Assembly (NCBI GenBank): GCA_016841605.1 | Contig: JAENYV010000017.1 | Span: 1-64,000, forward strand | Origin: Dethiobacter alkaliphilus | GTDB taxonomy: Bacteria; Bacillota; Dethiobacteria; DTU022; UBA8154 | DNA: 64,000 nucleotides | Direction of reading: 5' to 3' | The notes under the pieces: generated by a model | What the model saw: the letters and a program-made list of their open reading frames with translations, nothing else | What the model was told of the DNA's origin: nothing | Databases searched by the model: none | Shown: one piece after another, positions 31,647-40,398 of the stretch | Layout: each line of letters begins with the position of its first letter | How positions within the stretch are numbered: position 1 is the first letter of the stretch | Made by a program: the position numbers and the translations under genes

Positions 31647-32486
31647 TTAGTCCGCAATTCCCAGCAATTCCTCTTCCAAAGGCTCGGCAACGCAACGGCA
31701 GGCGTAATCAGTACCGGGCCAGATCCGTTCTCCGCGTTCATTCCGGGCTCCGTCCTTCCAGGTGAAAATTTGACCATCCAAGTCCTCGTGCGAATCCCGA
31801 ACTCTTTCATCCTGGCTAGTCCGCCATCTGAACCGATTTAGCCCCAATTTCGTCTGTCTCGCTTTGACCAGGTCACCATGAATACTGCCTAGCTGGTCCC
31901 GAGCTATGAATCTCCCCCGGCGGATACTTACATTCCCCGCTTCAGCAACCGCAGAAGCCATGTCATTGATAGATTTACCCCGACGCACTCCCTGAGTAAC
32001 GATGCTTTTAATTTTATCATGATATTCAGTTCCAATAGACTTGATCCAGCTCACATTTTCCTGTACCGCTGTCTCCAGGAATGAGGAAAGCCATGGTTCG
32101 CTAATCGTCGGATCGAAACCGACAACGCGCATTACTTGCTGATGAAAATTTAGCCTTGTTCGGATATTTATCGTATTTACAAAACTTCTGGCAATAAACT
32201 GTAAAGAGGCTTCGTTAAAATTAGATGTCATAGCCATATCGCGCAAACGATTAAGTATACGGTTGATATCGTCCATGTCATCATTTGCCCTGAATCCACC
32301 GGTTTCGGTTCCGGCTGCATTTATAGCGGGACCTCTCATTATCCTCCGATGCCCGTGAATCCTCGGCCGTATTTCATCCTGCCAGGCTTTCCAGACGCGC
32401 TGTCGGTCTTCTTCAATTAGGCGGCGTATGTTCCGGAAATATTCCTGTGCAGCGCGCCGGGGAAGCCTGGTCCTTGGTATAGCCAT
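31647..32486 (-). CDS. Minor head protein, Mu gpF/SPP1 gp7-like
   Basis: 279 aa. FHQQVMRVVGFDPTISEPWL, SFLETAVQENVSWIKSIGTE, SIRRGRFIARDQLGSIHGDL and the C-terminal FRWRTSQDERVRDSHEDLDG with PGTDYACRCVAEPL are the head morphogenesis (gpF/gp7) signature. It lies between the capsid and connector genes and helps assemble the procapsid. Confidence 0.85.
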   Translation of the reverse strand: MAIPRTRLPRRAAQEYFRNIRRLIEEDRQRVWKAWQDEIRPRIHGHRRIMRGPAINAAGTETGGFRANDDMDDINRILNRLRDMAMTSNFNEASLQFIARSFVNTINIRTRLNFHQQVMRVVGFDPTISEPWLSSFLETAVQENVSWIKSIGTEYHDKIKSIVTQGVRRGKSINDMASAVAEAGNVSIRRGRFIARDQLGSIHGDLVKARQTKLGLNRFRWRTSQDERVRDSHEDLDGQIFTWKDGARNERGERIWPGTDYACRCVAEPLEEELLGIAD

Positions 32487-32515
32487 GAGAGATCACCGTC
32501 CCCTTTTACTCTTCA

Positions 32516-33523
32516 TTACTCTTCAGGTTCTTCAGGTTCGCTATACGAATAATGCACGATACCACAGCGGCCATCATGGTCGCTCTTAATCCGCGGCGCC
32601 AAAGCGTTCATAACCTTAAAGTGCACCATCATGCCGCCGAGGCTGTCCCATTGGACCGTAGTGATATCCTGCGCCACAGCCAGGTCAACGACGTCCTTGG
32701 TCATCTGCACCAAAACCGCATTATCGTCTACCAAAGCGTCGGAAACCTTGATATCCTCGATACCGGGGATGTTCTTTGCCCGGGCCAGAGCAGTCTGACC
32801 GCTGCCGTCGTCATGAACCAGCATCAAAGCCGGCCACCGGTTGGAAGACACATAAAGAATATACGGTCCGTAATAATGTGCGGCGTGGGCTTTCGCTACC
32901 ATGCCCAGGATATCGTCATAAATGTTGCCGATGTTGGCAAAGTTCCAAACCTGCAGGTCGCCCAGGTTACGGTTCGGATGGGTAGTGTATCCATAGATTT
33001 TGTTACCGTCCACAGTAACCCCCACGCCCTTAAAGAGCATATTTTCGTTACCGTCAACTACCCGGCGGGTCGCTACGGCAGCCTGGGTGGTGTCGATGCT
33101 ATCGCCGAGTCGCCGGGACGCTTCTAGCCTGCGGATATTAATCCGAAAATCCTTGTGGATAATCGGGATGGGGACAGAACGAAGATCGAACGTTACATTG
33201 TCTTCTTCCCCGGGAGTTACTCCGGACATATCAACTTGCGCCGGAGTCATATCGCTCTGGGCCTCGTACTGGCTGACCAGGGTGCCCAGTCCGCCGAGCG
33301 GCAAAGTCAAGCCGCGTGACTGCAGGTCGGCAATACCGACCAGGCGCTGCCGGGCGATCTCAACAACCGTGGTGTCAAGCTCTACCCACTCCTCTTTCCG
33401 CAGCAGTGCGTTGCTGCGCAGGCTGTTAACATTCAAGCCGTTAGCCAAAAGCTGCGCAACAAAAGTTTTAGCGGAAACAATACTTGCTGGACCTTGACTT
33501 GTTTGACCTTGTGTTTTCGACAT
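32516..33523 (-). CDS. Major capsid protein, encapsulin-like HK97 fold
   Basis: 335 aa. VEIARQRLVGIADLQSRGLT, PLGGLGTLVSQYEAQSDMTP, AQVDMSGVTPGEEDNVTFDL, VPIPIIHKDFRINIRRLEAS and DTTQAAVATRRVVDGNENML are the pattern of the encapsulin (Linocin-M18)/DUF6260-like branch of HK97 folds. Here the surrounding protease-scaffold, decoration and minor head genes make it the phage capsid rather than a cargo shell. Family assignment from recall of consensus. Confidence 0.75.
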   Translation of the reverse strand: MSKTQGQTSQGPASIVSAKTFVAQLLANGLNVNSLRSNALLRKEEWVELDTTVVEIARQRLVGIADLQSRGLTLPLGGLGTLVSQYEAQSDMTPAQVDMSGVTPGEEDNVTFDLRSVPIPIIHKDFRINIRRLEASRRLGDSIDTTQAAVATRRVVDGNENMLFKGVGVTVDGNKIYGYTTHPNRNLGDLQVWNFANIGNIYDDILGMVAKAHAAHYYGPYILYVSSNRWPALMLVHDDGSGQTALARAKNIPGIEDIKVSDALVDDNAVLVQMTKDVVDLAVAQDITTVQWDSLGGMMVHFKVMNALAPRIKSDHDGRCGIVHYSYSEPEEPEE

Positions 33524-33526
33524 GGC

Positions 33527-34708
33527 TTATATCACCTCAACTTTTATTCTTACAGGATTAACGGTGCTGTTATCTACGTCCTCAAGCGCCCGGGCTACAA
33601 TTGCTCTCTGATAGATAGTGCCGCCGGTAGACGTAATTTCTCCCTCGTCTATTCCGCCGGAAAGGTTTACTGTGGCAACTGCTTCCACGGCCCCCGCTCC
33701 GGTAGAGTCACCCTCGTTATCTACCGTAACAAGCGCATTTGCTGCGGAGCTGGCCTGGATGGCCGCAATAACCTGCGCAGCAGTGCTCGTAATAACAGCA
33801 TCCGCCCCGCCGGACAGCTGAACGGTTTCATCCGTTACAGCCACGGCACCGGTGGAAGCACCGGTATCGTCAACGGTTACAAGCGCCGCTGCGTCTGCGT
33901 TGTAAGCCGGATCGGTGTCTTCGGTAATGGCAGCAATAAGCTGGGCTCCCGTTGTCGTGATCGCCCCGCCACCGTCCGTTGCAAGACTGATTATGATAGT
34001 ATTCTGAGCTACGGTGATAGCCAGGTCTTGATCGTTTGCACCCGGGTCTTGAAGCACGATGACGATGTTGTCCCCTTCTGTCCCGATTTCCTGCGCTGTC
34101 CAGGTAAGGCCGTTATTATCGCCCTCAACGCCGGTTGCACCTGCGGCTGCTGCAGCAGTCTCAGCCAGGGTCACGGTGATATTGTTATCAATCACATCCA
34201 CGGATAGCGCCGCTCCCACTGCAGTGTTCAGCATGGTTATAGAGATACCGTTGCCCGCACTGCCCGTATCGCGTGCGGTCCAGAGGATAGCGTTATTATC
34301 GCCCTCAACGCCCGTAACCAGGGCAGCGGCTATTGCCTGCTCTGCTACTGAAGCTGCAGACGGACTGTGTTCGCGAAGCGAACCATTCCCCGCCGATTCG
34401 AGGAACGCCCCTTTCAAAACGCTCTGCAGGGCTGCCAAAAAAGCGTAAATCTCGTCACCGGGTCTTGCAACCACATACTGCACACGATCCTCAGAAGCAT
34501 AGTTATCGTTGATGGTCTTGCCGAGAAAATCCTGCTCAACGGCAAAGGCCGGAGCAGCGTTGCCGCCGGCAGTAGCGTGAGCCACCAGGTCTCCTGAAGC
34601 ATCATAGTTTAGCAGGTGCCCGGGGGTAATAACGCCGCCGGCCTCGTCTTCCTTGCGGATGGGATCACCTTTTAAAATAATCTTTTTCGGATAAGTGCTG
34701 CTGGGCAT
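33527..34708 (-). CDS. Capsid decoration protein with inserted β-repeats
   Basis: 393 aa. N-terminal ~105 (KKIILKGDPIRKEDEAGGVI, PGHLLNYDASGDLVAHATAG) and C-terminal ~30 residues (GTIYQRAIVARALEDVDNST) are a decoration protein as in Mu-like heads. Between them are about two and a half β-repeats: GVEGDNNAILWTARDTGSAG, GVEGDNNGLTWTAQEIGTEG, plus Ala/Thr-rich VTVDDTGASTGAVAV and VTVDNEGDSTGAGAV. The inserts likely project from the capsid. The sheath carries a similar insert. Confidence 0.7.
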   Translation of the reverse strand: MPSSTYPKKIILKGDPIRKEDEAGGVITPGHLLNYDASGDLVAHATAGGNAAPAFAVEQDFLGKTINDNYASEDRVQYVVARPGDEIYAFLAALQSVLKGAFLESAGNGSLREHSPSAASVAEQAIAAALVTGVEGDNNAILWTARDTGSAGNGISITMLNTAVGAALSVDVIDNNITVTLAETAAAAAGATGVEGDNNGLTWTAQEIGTEGDNIVIVLQDPGANDQDLAITVAQNTIIISLATDGGGAITTTGAQLIAAITEDTDPAYNADAAALVTVDDTGASTGAVAVTDETVQLSGGADAVITSTAAQVIAAIQASSAANALVTVDNEGDSTGAGAVEAVATVNLSGGIDEGEITSTGGTIYQRAIVARALEDVDNSTVNPVRIKVEVI

Positions 34709-34710
34709 CC

Positions 34711-36294
34711 TTATTTCGCCTCCTTGTTATTTTTAGCCAGAATCACCGGCGGGGGCGGGGGGACCTCGTTGTCGTTAGCTTGTATGTTGGTCCTGGGGCC
34801 GCCAACACCGGAATAATCTTCGATCTGCATAGACTGGGCCAGTTTTTCCAATTGTGTCGTCTTCATTGTGGACAGTTCGTCTTTATCGAACGCACAGCGA
34901 TCGTTTGCTGCCAGATCGGTGATCAGCTTCTCCCGGTGTGCCTTCTCCTTCGCCTGGCTGTTAATAATAAATTCCCGGACACCTTCGTCGGGAATTTCTT
35001 TGAGCCAGTCTTCCATGGTTTTAGGTTTAGGGCCCTCCTGCTGGTTCACATTGGTTCTAGGTGGGTCCTGCGGTGAAGCCTGCGGCGGATCTGTTTTTTG
35101 TTCACCAGTAGCCTGGGAACCTTGATCCTGTGCGGGCGGTTCTTGCTGGTTCTGCGCCGGTTGCTCTACAGGCTCCATTTTCTTCAATTGCTCTTCCGTG
35201 AGACCTTCCAGGAAGGAACGGTCCGCATCGGTAAATTGCGTGGCTTCGTTTGCGATCAAGCCATTGATAAACTCATTTTTATCCATGTTGTTTCCACTTC
35301 CTTTCTGTCCGCTGTCATTGTTGACAGGCGGGACGTTCGTATTGTTTTTGTTGCCGTTATTCCCAACGGCATTACCCGCCGGGGCATTGACCGGTTCATA
35401 TGTTACGACTTTCCTTACTTCTTCCTGATTGCCCAGTGTAACATTACGGTCATCGTCAATACTGTACTCACGCTTAAATATGCGGCCAGTAAACCCGCCT
35501 CCCGGTGCCGCCTCCTGCCAAATAAAATAATCGTCAAAGCGCTCCCTAATCATAAACCGCATTGCATCGCCAGTCTCCCGGGTCATTGCCGATTCCAGTA
35601 ACTCTCGAATTTCATCATGGCTGACATCGCTTTCCTGGTTGACCCAGGGCAATTTTGACAGCATTGCTTTTAAATAACCCAACATACCAATTCCGTCACC
35701 TCCTTTTTTGTTTACCCGCGGCGCACCGGCCCCATCGGCCCAGGAGCAAGCTCCAATACCGTGAGGTAAAAGAGCCAAATGATCCGGCCGCAGGTTACGC
35801 TGGATACCATTATACTGCCGACCATTAAAATTACCGCTGACAGGTTCAACGTCGCGAAAATAAGCAGTCGAGACCTCCAGCGGTTGACCATTCTCTAACC
35901 TTTGCAATACTGTTAACGCATCCCCCCCAAGGCTGTGTGCTTTCTGTATATCTATCCATAATTCGCCTCGTAACCTAGTACCATCAAAAATCGCATTCCA
36001 AAAACGTCCTATACTTCGGGATTCAACAAGATCAGGCCGATTCGCAGAAATGTTCACACCCCGATCTTGGGGATGGTCTATAGGTAGAGGTATACCGTTC
36101 CAGGTATCGACATATCGGCCTATCTCATCAGCGGGGCAAAGTTCGCCGTTAAGAACGCCTTCCAGCACGGCAATAACCGGCGCTACTAGGTGCTCACGGC
36201 CTTCAAACATCTCCCGGCGGTTAAAGGTAGCCGTGGCCTGGTGGGTTACAAGGCAATTGGTTTTTATGTTTTCTGGCTTTACAGCTTCAGGCAT
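34711..36294 (-). CDS. DUF2213 prohead protease with fused scaffold
   Basis: 527 aa. Residues 1-195 are DUF2213: NCLVTHQATATFNRREMFEG, GIPLPIDHPQDRGVNISANR, IGRFWNAIFDGTRLRGELWI and DHLALLPHGIGACSWADGAG (HxD/S-like protease core). The remaining ~300 residues are hydrophilic, Gln/Pro-rich (QPAQNQQEPPAQDQGSQATG) and helical near the end, as in a scaffold. The gene overlaps the portal gene by one base. Capsid maturation protease plus scaffold in one chain. Confidence 0.8.
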   Translation of the reverse strand: MPEAVKPENIKTNCLVTHQATATFNRREMFEGREHLVAPVIAVLEGVLNGELCPADEIGRYVDTWNGIPLPIDHPQDRGVNISANRPDLVESRSIGRFWNAIFDGTRLRGELWIDIQKAHSLGGDALTVLQRLENGQPLEVSTAYFRDVEPVSGNFNGRQYNGIQRNLRPDHLALLPHGIGACSWADGAGAPRVNKKGGDGIGMLGYLKAMLSKLPWVNQESDVSHDEIRELLESAMTRETGDAMRFMIRERFDDYFIWQEAAPGGGFTGRIFKREYSIDDDRNVTLGNQEEVRKVVTYEPVNAPAGNAVGNNGNKNNTNVPPVNNDSGQKGSGNNMDKNEFINGLIANEATQFTDADRSFLEGLTEEQLKKMEPVEQPAQNQQEPPAQDQGSQATGEQKTDPPQASPQDPPRTNVNQQEGPKPKTMEDWLKEIPDEGVREFIINSQAKEKAHREKLITDLAANDRCAFDKDELSTMKTTQLEKLAQSMQIEDYSGVGGPRTNIQANDNEVPPPPPVILAKNNKEAK

Positions 36295-37757
36295 TATCTG
36301 CCATCCCCTTTTCTTTCTCTGTTTCCCCTGACACGCTGCCGGAATTCATCGTCTACGGCATCATCACCGTCTAAGTCGTCAGCCAGCCTTTTTTGCAAAT
36401 ATGCTATATCTTCTTCCGACGGCTCCCGGTCAAGACCAAGAATCTTCTCTCGAAACTCGGGGATCGGTACAACTTCCTCGGCAGTAATGGTCGAAGCGTA
36501 TTTCTGGATAGTCGCTGCCTTTTTGTCCGCTATTTCGGCCTTATCTTTGTCATCCAACTCAAACAGATTCGGCCACTCCACCTTATACGGCTCCTTAGGT
36601 TCCGGTAAAGCCCCAAATTCTATTAGCTTATCGATAAAGGGCCGCAAAACCATCGGTTCTGCAAAATGTATTTGCCGCTCATGGATATAGGAGTTAAAGT
36701 TCGTTTCGTCCTGGGAGCTGGACAGCTCACCTCGTTCGGAGCCGATAAGAATTCTCTTAGGTATCCCCGTGGCTCCGGAAATAAGCGATATTAAAACTTC
36801 GAACACACCCCGGGGATCAGGGGTTTCGCCACCGAGGGTTTTTAAATCTATCCCTTGGGTGCGAATATAGCGTCGCAAGCCATGGATGTACTCATCTATC
36901 TCAGTAGTCATATTTTTCTCATCGTCAGGACCAAGTTCATGTTCATCCCTTAAATCAGCATGAAGCCCCCGGAATGCTCCCTGCCAGAACATTTCCGCCG
37001 AACCACCGGCAACTTTGGCCATGTCGTAAAATAAATTTATAACCCTTCTGAGCCTGGGCCGGCCGAATACTTCATCTTCCAGCAGCCCGTCAGCAACATG
37101 GATCACTCTGGTATGGTGGACTATCTGTTGACCGGCAGTGAATCTGACGGAGCCTTTAAGATCACCGGCAAAATCAATTTTGTATGTCAACGGTCGTCCG
37201 AACCGAGGACTGCCCGGGTCTGTTTCCCATGTAGCAATTTCAGCACTTCTCTCGGAAAAAGGAGATAAATATATAATATCTTCAGGTTTTTTAAGGCTGC
37301 TCTTTTCCAGTGGATCGCTTAGGGTGCCGCTGCCTCGAACGCCAATAACCAGCACAGCATAGCGCCCGATACCGGCCAGGCGATCCGCTCTCTCCATGTA
37401 GTGCCAAACCTTAAGCCTTTTTGATAGCCCCTTCCAGGCTTCTTCGAAGGCGGTATCTTTTTCTTCATCGTCATCTTCTTTTATTTTCGGGACGTTACGC
37501 CAGGTAGCCGATGCAGGCATATCTACTACGCGACCGGCGATATCCTGGCGGTCGTAGCAGTTATAATAATCGTCGTATGTGAGATCTTTTTTGTAGCCTA
37601 GTGCATTGTATATGTCACGCTTTCCCCCGAATTGCTGACCGAGCCGAGATGCGAGGTTGGCGCGCTGGATGAGCGCGGACAAGGCGACCAGCTGCTGGTT
37701 GGTATTGAGTTCTTTTGTCTCCTCTGTTACAGCTTTGACTTTTTCTTTTTCTGTCAT
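36294..37757 (-). CDS. Portal protein, DUF1073 type
   Basis: 487 aa. ALGYKKDLTYDDYYNCYDRQ, DIAGRVVDMPASATWRNVPK, ARADRLAGIGRYAVLVIGVR-like segment, GATGIPKRILIGSERGELSS and the end EEDIAYLQKRLADDLDGDDA are the DUF1073 portal signature. Some databases call this family 'anti-CBASS Acb1'; gene order here (after terminase, before protease) indicates the portal. Forms the DNA entry ring. Confidence 0.9.
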   Translation of the reverse strand: MTEKEKVKAVTEETKELNTNQQLVALSALIQRANLASRLGQQFGGKRDIYNALGYKKDLTYDDYYNCYDRQDIAGRVVDMPASATWRNVPKIKEDDDEEKDTAFEEAWKGLSKRLKVWHYMERADRLAGIGRYAVLVIGVRGSGTLSDPLEKSSLKKPEDIIYLSPFSERSAEIATWETDPGSPRFGRPLTYKIDFAGDLKGSVRFTAGQQIVHHTRVIHVADGLLEDEVFGRPRLRRVINLFYDMAKVAGGSAEMFWQGAFRGLHADLRDEHELGPDDEKNMTTEIDEYIHGLRRYIRTQGIDLKTLGGETPDPRGVFEVLISLISGATGIPKRILIGSERGELSSSQDETNFNSYIHERQIHFAEPMVLRPFIDKLIEFGALPEPKEPYKVEWPNLFELDDKDKAEIADKKAATIQKYASTITAEEVVPIPEFREKILGLDREPSEEDIAYLQKRLADDLDGDDAVDDEFRQRVRGNRERKGDGR

Positions 37758-37766
37758 TTTTTCACC

Positions 37767-39353
37767 TTACCTTCCCCATGCACCGGCTTTTTTGCTTACT
37801 TTAGCTTTCCGCATCTGTACTGCTATGGCTCTGGCCACCACTAAGTCATCATAGCAGCCTTCCTCAGCTTCCATGCTCCCGTCTCTCTTGCGAATGAATG
37901 TCATCGCTTCTCCAATGAAATCTTTCGAGTTAACCGGCACCCCGGCCCGGAGAACTGCATCCATGTCGTCTATCATAATAGGTTTTGTTACCTGGTCCGT
38001 TGGCCAGCCCAGGCGCTTCCTCTTCTGCCTGGTCCGGGGATCATAATCCTCATGGCGATAGATGTTCTCGTATTTTTCTGCATTAACCAGGCTGTTTAGA
38101 ACGCTATGGCCGTGGTTATTGCGCTCCACGCCGATGACCGGAGGCAGCTGCCCTTTCGGATAATGTTTAGCGTAATAATGCCCCATTTCGGCCAGTTTCT
38201 TAGCAAACACTTCAGTCGGCCAGTGACCTTTCAGTTGAGCCACATCCTCGGCCGTCTCTTCGTCAATTACATATGCAGTAGAATAGTCCCCATGCTCTAA
38301 GCCTTCGGCTACGTCAGCACCGATAGCATATCTTTTATCCTTCTCCGGCTCTAACCAAACCTTAAGGCAGCCGTTCTCCTCTGTTCGAATAGGATTAATG
38401 CAGCCCTGAAGATAATCGGCCAGGAGCTCCGTATCGAAAACGCAGTTGCCGCTCCCCAGGAAGCATGAAATATCATCTTCCGGGTATTCCTGCGGAAACT
38501 TCTTCTTTAGCTTTTTCTTTTTCAGCCGGCGCCACTTTATTTGGCCAAGAGTCAACCCTTCCCTTTCGATGAGCTTCCGCTCTTCTTCGGTCAGACTGCC
38601 CTGGATCTGCTTGTCTTCCCCTTGGTCCAGCTCCTCGGTATAATCTTTCTGTACCCACCAGGGGAAGAAATGAAACCGGTAAACTGCTTCTCCAATTTTG
38701 GCGTCCTGGCACTCGTTATAAAAATAATTAAACCCGTTCGGAGTGCTCTCCAGTCTGACGCGACCGCTCCTGGATGGGACCGCTTCCAGGAGCCCGGCCA
38801 TGAGGTCCTCCGGCTTCGGCCAGAAAGCCACTTCGGAGCAGTGGAGGTTGTTAATGGTCTGGCCACGGCCGAATTCAATATTTCCTGCAGTTCCTACTAC
38901 GAACCAGGAATTTATTTTATCGAAATAAAGTTCCCGCCGGTTCTTATACTGAGGCTTTTCCGGGTTAGCGCAGAGCCTGGCCTTTTCCTCCAGGGGCAGC
39001 CGGTCAAAATACATCTTAACGATGTTGAACAGCTTCTCCGTGCTGTCCCGGTCGTGGGCAACGACAACGCTGGTCGTGTTCTCGTTCCTGGCCGTGTCCT
39101 CGAAGAATTCTGCCAGGATAAGCGTTGATACCCCACCCTGGCGGTACTTCAATATGATGTCCCAGTCTGTTTTGTTCGTCCAATATTCTTCCTGGATATC
39201 ATTAAACCGCAGAGGAATAACCCTGCGGTCTTTTGTCTTAATCCAGAGATTATCTTCGATCCATTGCCTTGAGCTTTTCTCAGTGCTGGACTCCGTTAGC
39301 TTCGTTTCTAACTCGTCTAATAGCGTCAACGACTTCTTGCTTAGCATTATCAC
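37767..39353 (-). CDS. Terminase large subunit
   Basis: 528 aa. KYRQGGVSTLILAEFFEDTA is the Walker A-like region, SEVAFWPKPEDL the Walker B-like region, and the nuclease domain contains IGADVAEGLEHGDYSTAYVI with VIGVERNNHGHSVLNSL and the C-terminal EEGCYDDLVVARAIAVQMRK. It packages DNA into the head. Start overlaps the small subunit by 74 bases in another frame. Confidence 0.93.
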   Translation of the reverse strand: MIMLSKKSLTLLDELETKLTESSTEKSSRQWIEDNLWIKTKDRRVIPLRFNDIQEEYWTNKTDWDIILKYRQGGVSTLILAEFFEDTARNENTTSVVVAHDRDSTEKLFNIVKMYFDRLPLEEKARLCANPEKPQYKNRRELYFDKINSWFVVGTAGNIEFGRGQTINNLHCSEVAFWPKPEDLMAGLLEAVPSRSGRVRLESTPNGFNYFYNECQDAKIGEAVYRFHFFPWWVQKDYTEELDQGEDKQIQGSLTEEERKLIEREGLTLGQIKWRRLKKKKLKKKFPQEYPEDDISCFLGSGNCVFDTELLADYLQGCINPIRTEENGCLKVWLEPEKDKRYAIGADVAEGLEHGDYSTAYVIDEETAEDVAQLKGHWPTEVFAKKLAEMGHYYAKHYPKGQLPPVIGVERNNHGHSVLNSLVNAEKYENIYRHEDYDPRTRQKRKRLGWPTDQVTKPIMIDDMDAVLRAGVPVNSKDFIGEAMTFIRKRDGSMEAEEGCYDDLVVARAIAVQMRKAKVSKKAGAWGR

Positions 39354-39903
39354 TCAGCCCCTCCAGGGCTTTTGCTACAACCTGGTAGTCACCTTCTCCC
39401 CGTATTTCAAACACAAACTTGGCATCCTCTTCGCCGCTGGCCTTGGACTGCTTGTCATAGATGGTTCCGGCAAAGGTAGATATCTCAGTCAGACCAATGT
39501 CCATCACCCGTGAAACGGACTTGATAATGTCGCGAACTTGCTCAGCGGTTACGCCATCATTTTCCTTGAGTAGAGAGATTAACTCATTCAGGAGTGGTTC
39601 AAAGCGCTCCGTGCTCACCGTGGCCAGGCGGATCTTTTGGCTGGATAAAGTTAAAGCCTGGTCTATGACATCCCAGGCTTTGTTGATGAACTGCAGTTTT
39701 CGGTTTTCCCTGGCTTCTAGGTGCTTTTGGTTAATCTCACTGCTGCCGTTGCCGTTGAGCCAGCCGGAAAGGGTACTCTTCGCCACGCCGAGGTCCCGGG
39801 CTATTTTCGATAGAGATTCACCCAGTTCGTAGCGCGCCCGGGCGGTTTCTTTTATTTCGTCGGAGTATATTTTCTTCGGTTTACCACGGGGCATAGGAAT
39901 CAC
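39280..39903 (-). CDS. Terminase small subunit (HTH-containing)
   Basis: 207 aa. A helix-turn-helix at residues ~12-45 (ETARARYELGESLSKIARDL, GVAKSTLSGWLNG) followed by helices (KLQFINKAWDVIDQALTLSS, DIIKSVSRVMDIGLTEISTF). Its position before the large subunit and its HTH fit DNA recognition for packaging. First gene of the late structural operon. Confidence 0.75.
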   Translation of the reverse strand: MIPMPRGKPKKIYSDEIKETARARYELGESLSKIARDLGVAKSTLSGWLNGNGSSEINQKHLEARENRKLQFINKAWDVIDQALTLSSQKIRLATVSTERFEPLLNELISLLKENDGVTAEQVRDIIKSVSRVMDIGLTEISTFAGTIYDKQSKASGEEDAKFVFEIRGEGDYQVVAKALEGLSDNAKQEVVDAIRRVRNEANGVQH

Positions 39904-39927
39904 CTTCTCCTGGAAAAAATTACAACG

Positions 39928-39955
39928 TTTAAAAATTGCACTTCCGCTATATAAT
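39928..39955 (+). promoter_or_regulatory. Plus-strand promoter of the small hydrophobic peptide
   Basis: TTTAAA at 39928-39933 and TATAAT at 39950-39955, 16 apart, ahead of a short gene with a strong ribosome site. Confidence 0.45.
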
Positions 39956-39986
39956 ATTTTAGAAATGAAAAAAGAAGGAGGGGATT

Positions 39987-40052
39987 ATGGTGAACGAGAA
40001 ATATTTATATCTCATCACCATAATTATCGTATTAGTAATGTTTTTACGCTAA
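39987..40052 (+). CDS. 21-aa hydrophobic peptide, candidate type I toxin
   Basis: ATG follows AAGAAGGAGGGGATT. After MVNEKY comes a single membrane helix (LYLITIIIVLVMFL) and one basic residue before the stop. The end of the frame lies in a perfect 10-bp inverted repeat (ATCGTATTAG / CTAATACGAT), and a second hairpin (CCAGTG / CACTGG) follows. A GGAACCTCC stretch downstream could pair with the ribosome site. These features resemble type I toxin mRNAs, but no antisense RNA has been shown. Confidence 0.45.
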   Translation: MVNEKYLYLITIIIVLVMFLR

Positions 40053-40156
40053 TACGATAAAGTTATTCGAAATATTCCAGTGGGGAAACTCACTGGAACC
40101 TCCAAACAAAATAATAAAATAATAAATTAATAAAATAAATATTGACATGAAAACAG

Positions 40157-40179
40157 TCGCTAAGAGAAGCGATTTTTTT
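40157..40179 (+). terminator. Terminator of the small peptide transcript
   Basis: TCGCT (40157-40161) and AGCGA (40168-40172) flank AAGAGA, followed by seven T residues. Confidence 0.6.
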
Positions 40180-40204
40180 AGTTTATACCCGAAGTTTTCC
40201 GGAA

Positions 40205-40228
40205 ATAAAAAAGAGCCCGGAGGCTCTT
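40205..40228 (-). terminator. Terminator after the SDH-protease operon
   Basis: AAGAGCC-TCCG-GGCTCTT is a 7-bp stem followed on the minus strand by TTTTATTTCC. It starts at the last base of the small basic gene's stop codon. It may also stop plus-strand transcription. Confidence 0.75.
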
Positions 40229-40398
40229 TATAGATTTTTTATAGGGCTGGATAAATTGATTCTCTGATTTTTATTTGAAAGTATGGTTCTTACTAAATGA
40301 CGTGACTTCTTAATTTGTCTTTTATGATCAAATTTCTGACTGTGCAAAAGTTGGTTGATGTTTTTACTTTTCTCTAAATCTTTACAAGTTCCCGCCAT
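40228..40398 (-). CDS. Small basic protein coupled to the SDH-type protease
   Basis: The ATG at 40398 lies within the last codons of the protease gene, after AAGGAGGAAGAGGAAG. The 56-aa product (AGTCKDLEKSKNINQLLHSQ, KFDHKRQIKKSRHLVRTILS) is very basic. Its stop touches the terminator, which supports a real gene. Function unknown. Confidence 0.45.
   Translation of the reverse strand: MAGTCKDLEKSKNINQLLHSQKFDHKRQIKKSRHLVRTILSNKNQRINLSSPIKNL

Noticed and set aside
31619-31810. Upstream extension of the DUF4054 gene
   Set aside because: It overlies the minor head gene in another frame and has no ribosome site; the GTG at 31618 after GGGGGAGGTGG is better.
36294-37757. Anti-CBASS protein (Acb1) label for the DUF1073 gene
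   Set aside because: Gene order and the portal signature place it as the portal protein; the Acb1 name is a database label for part of the family.
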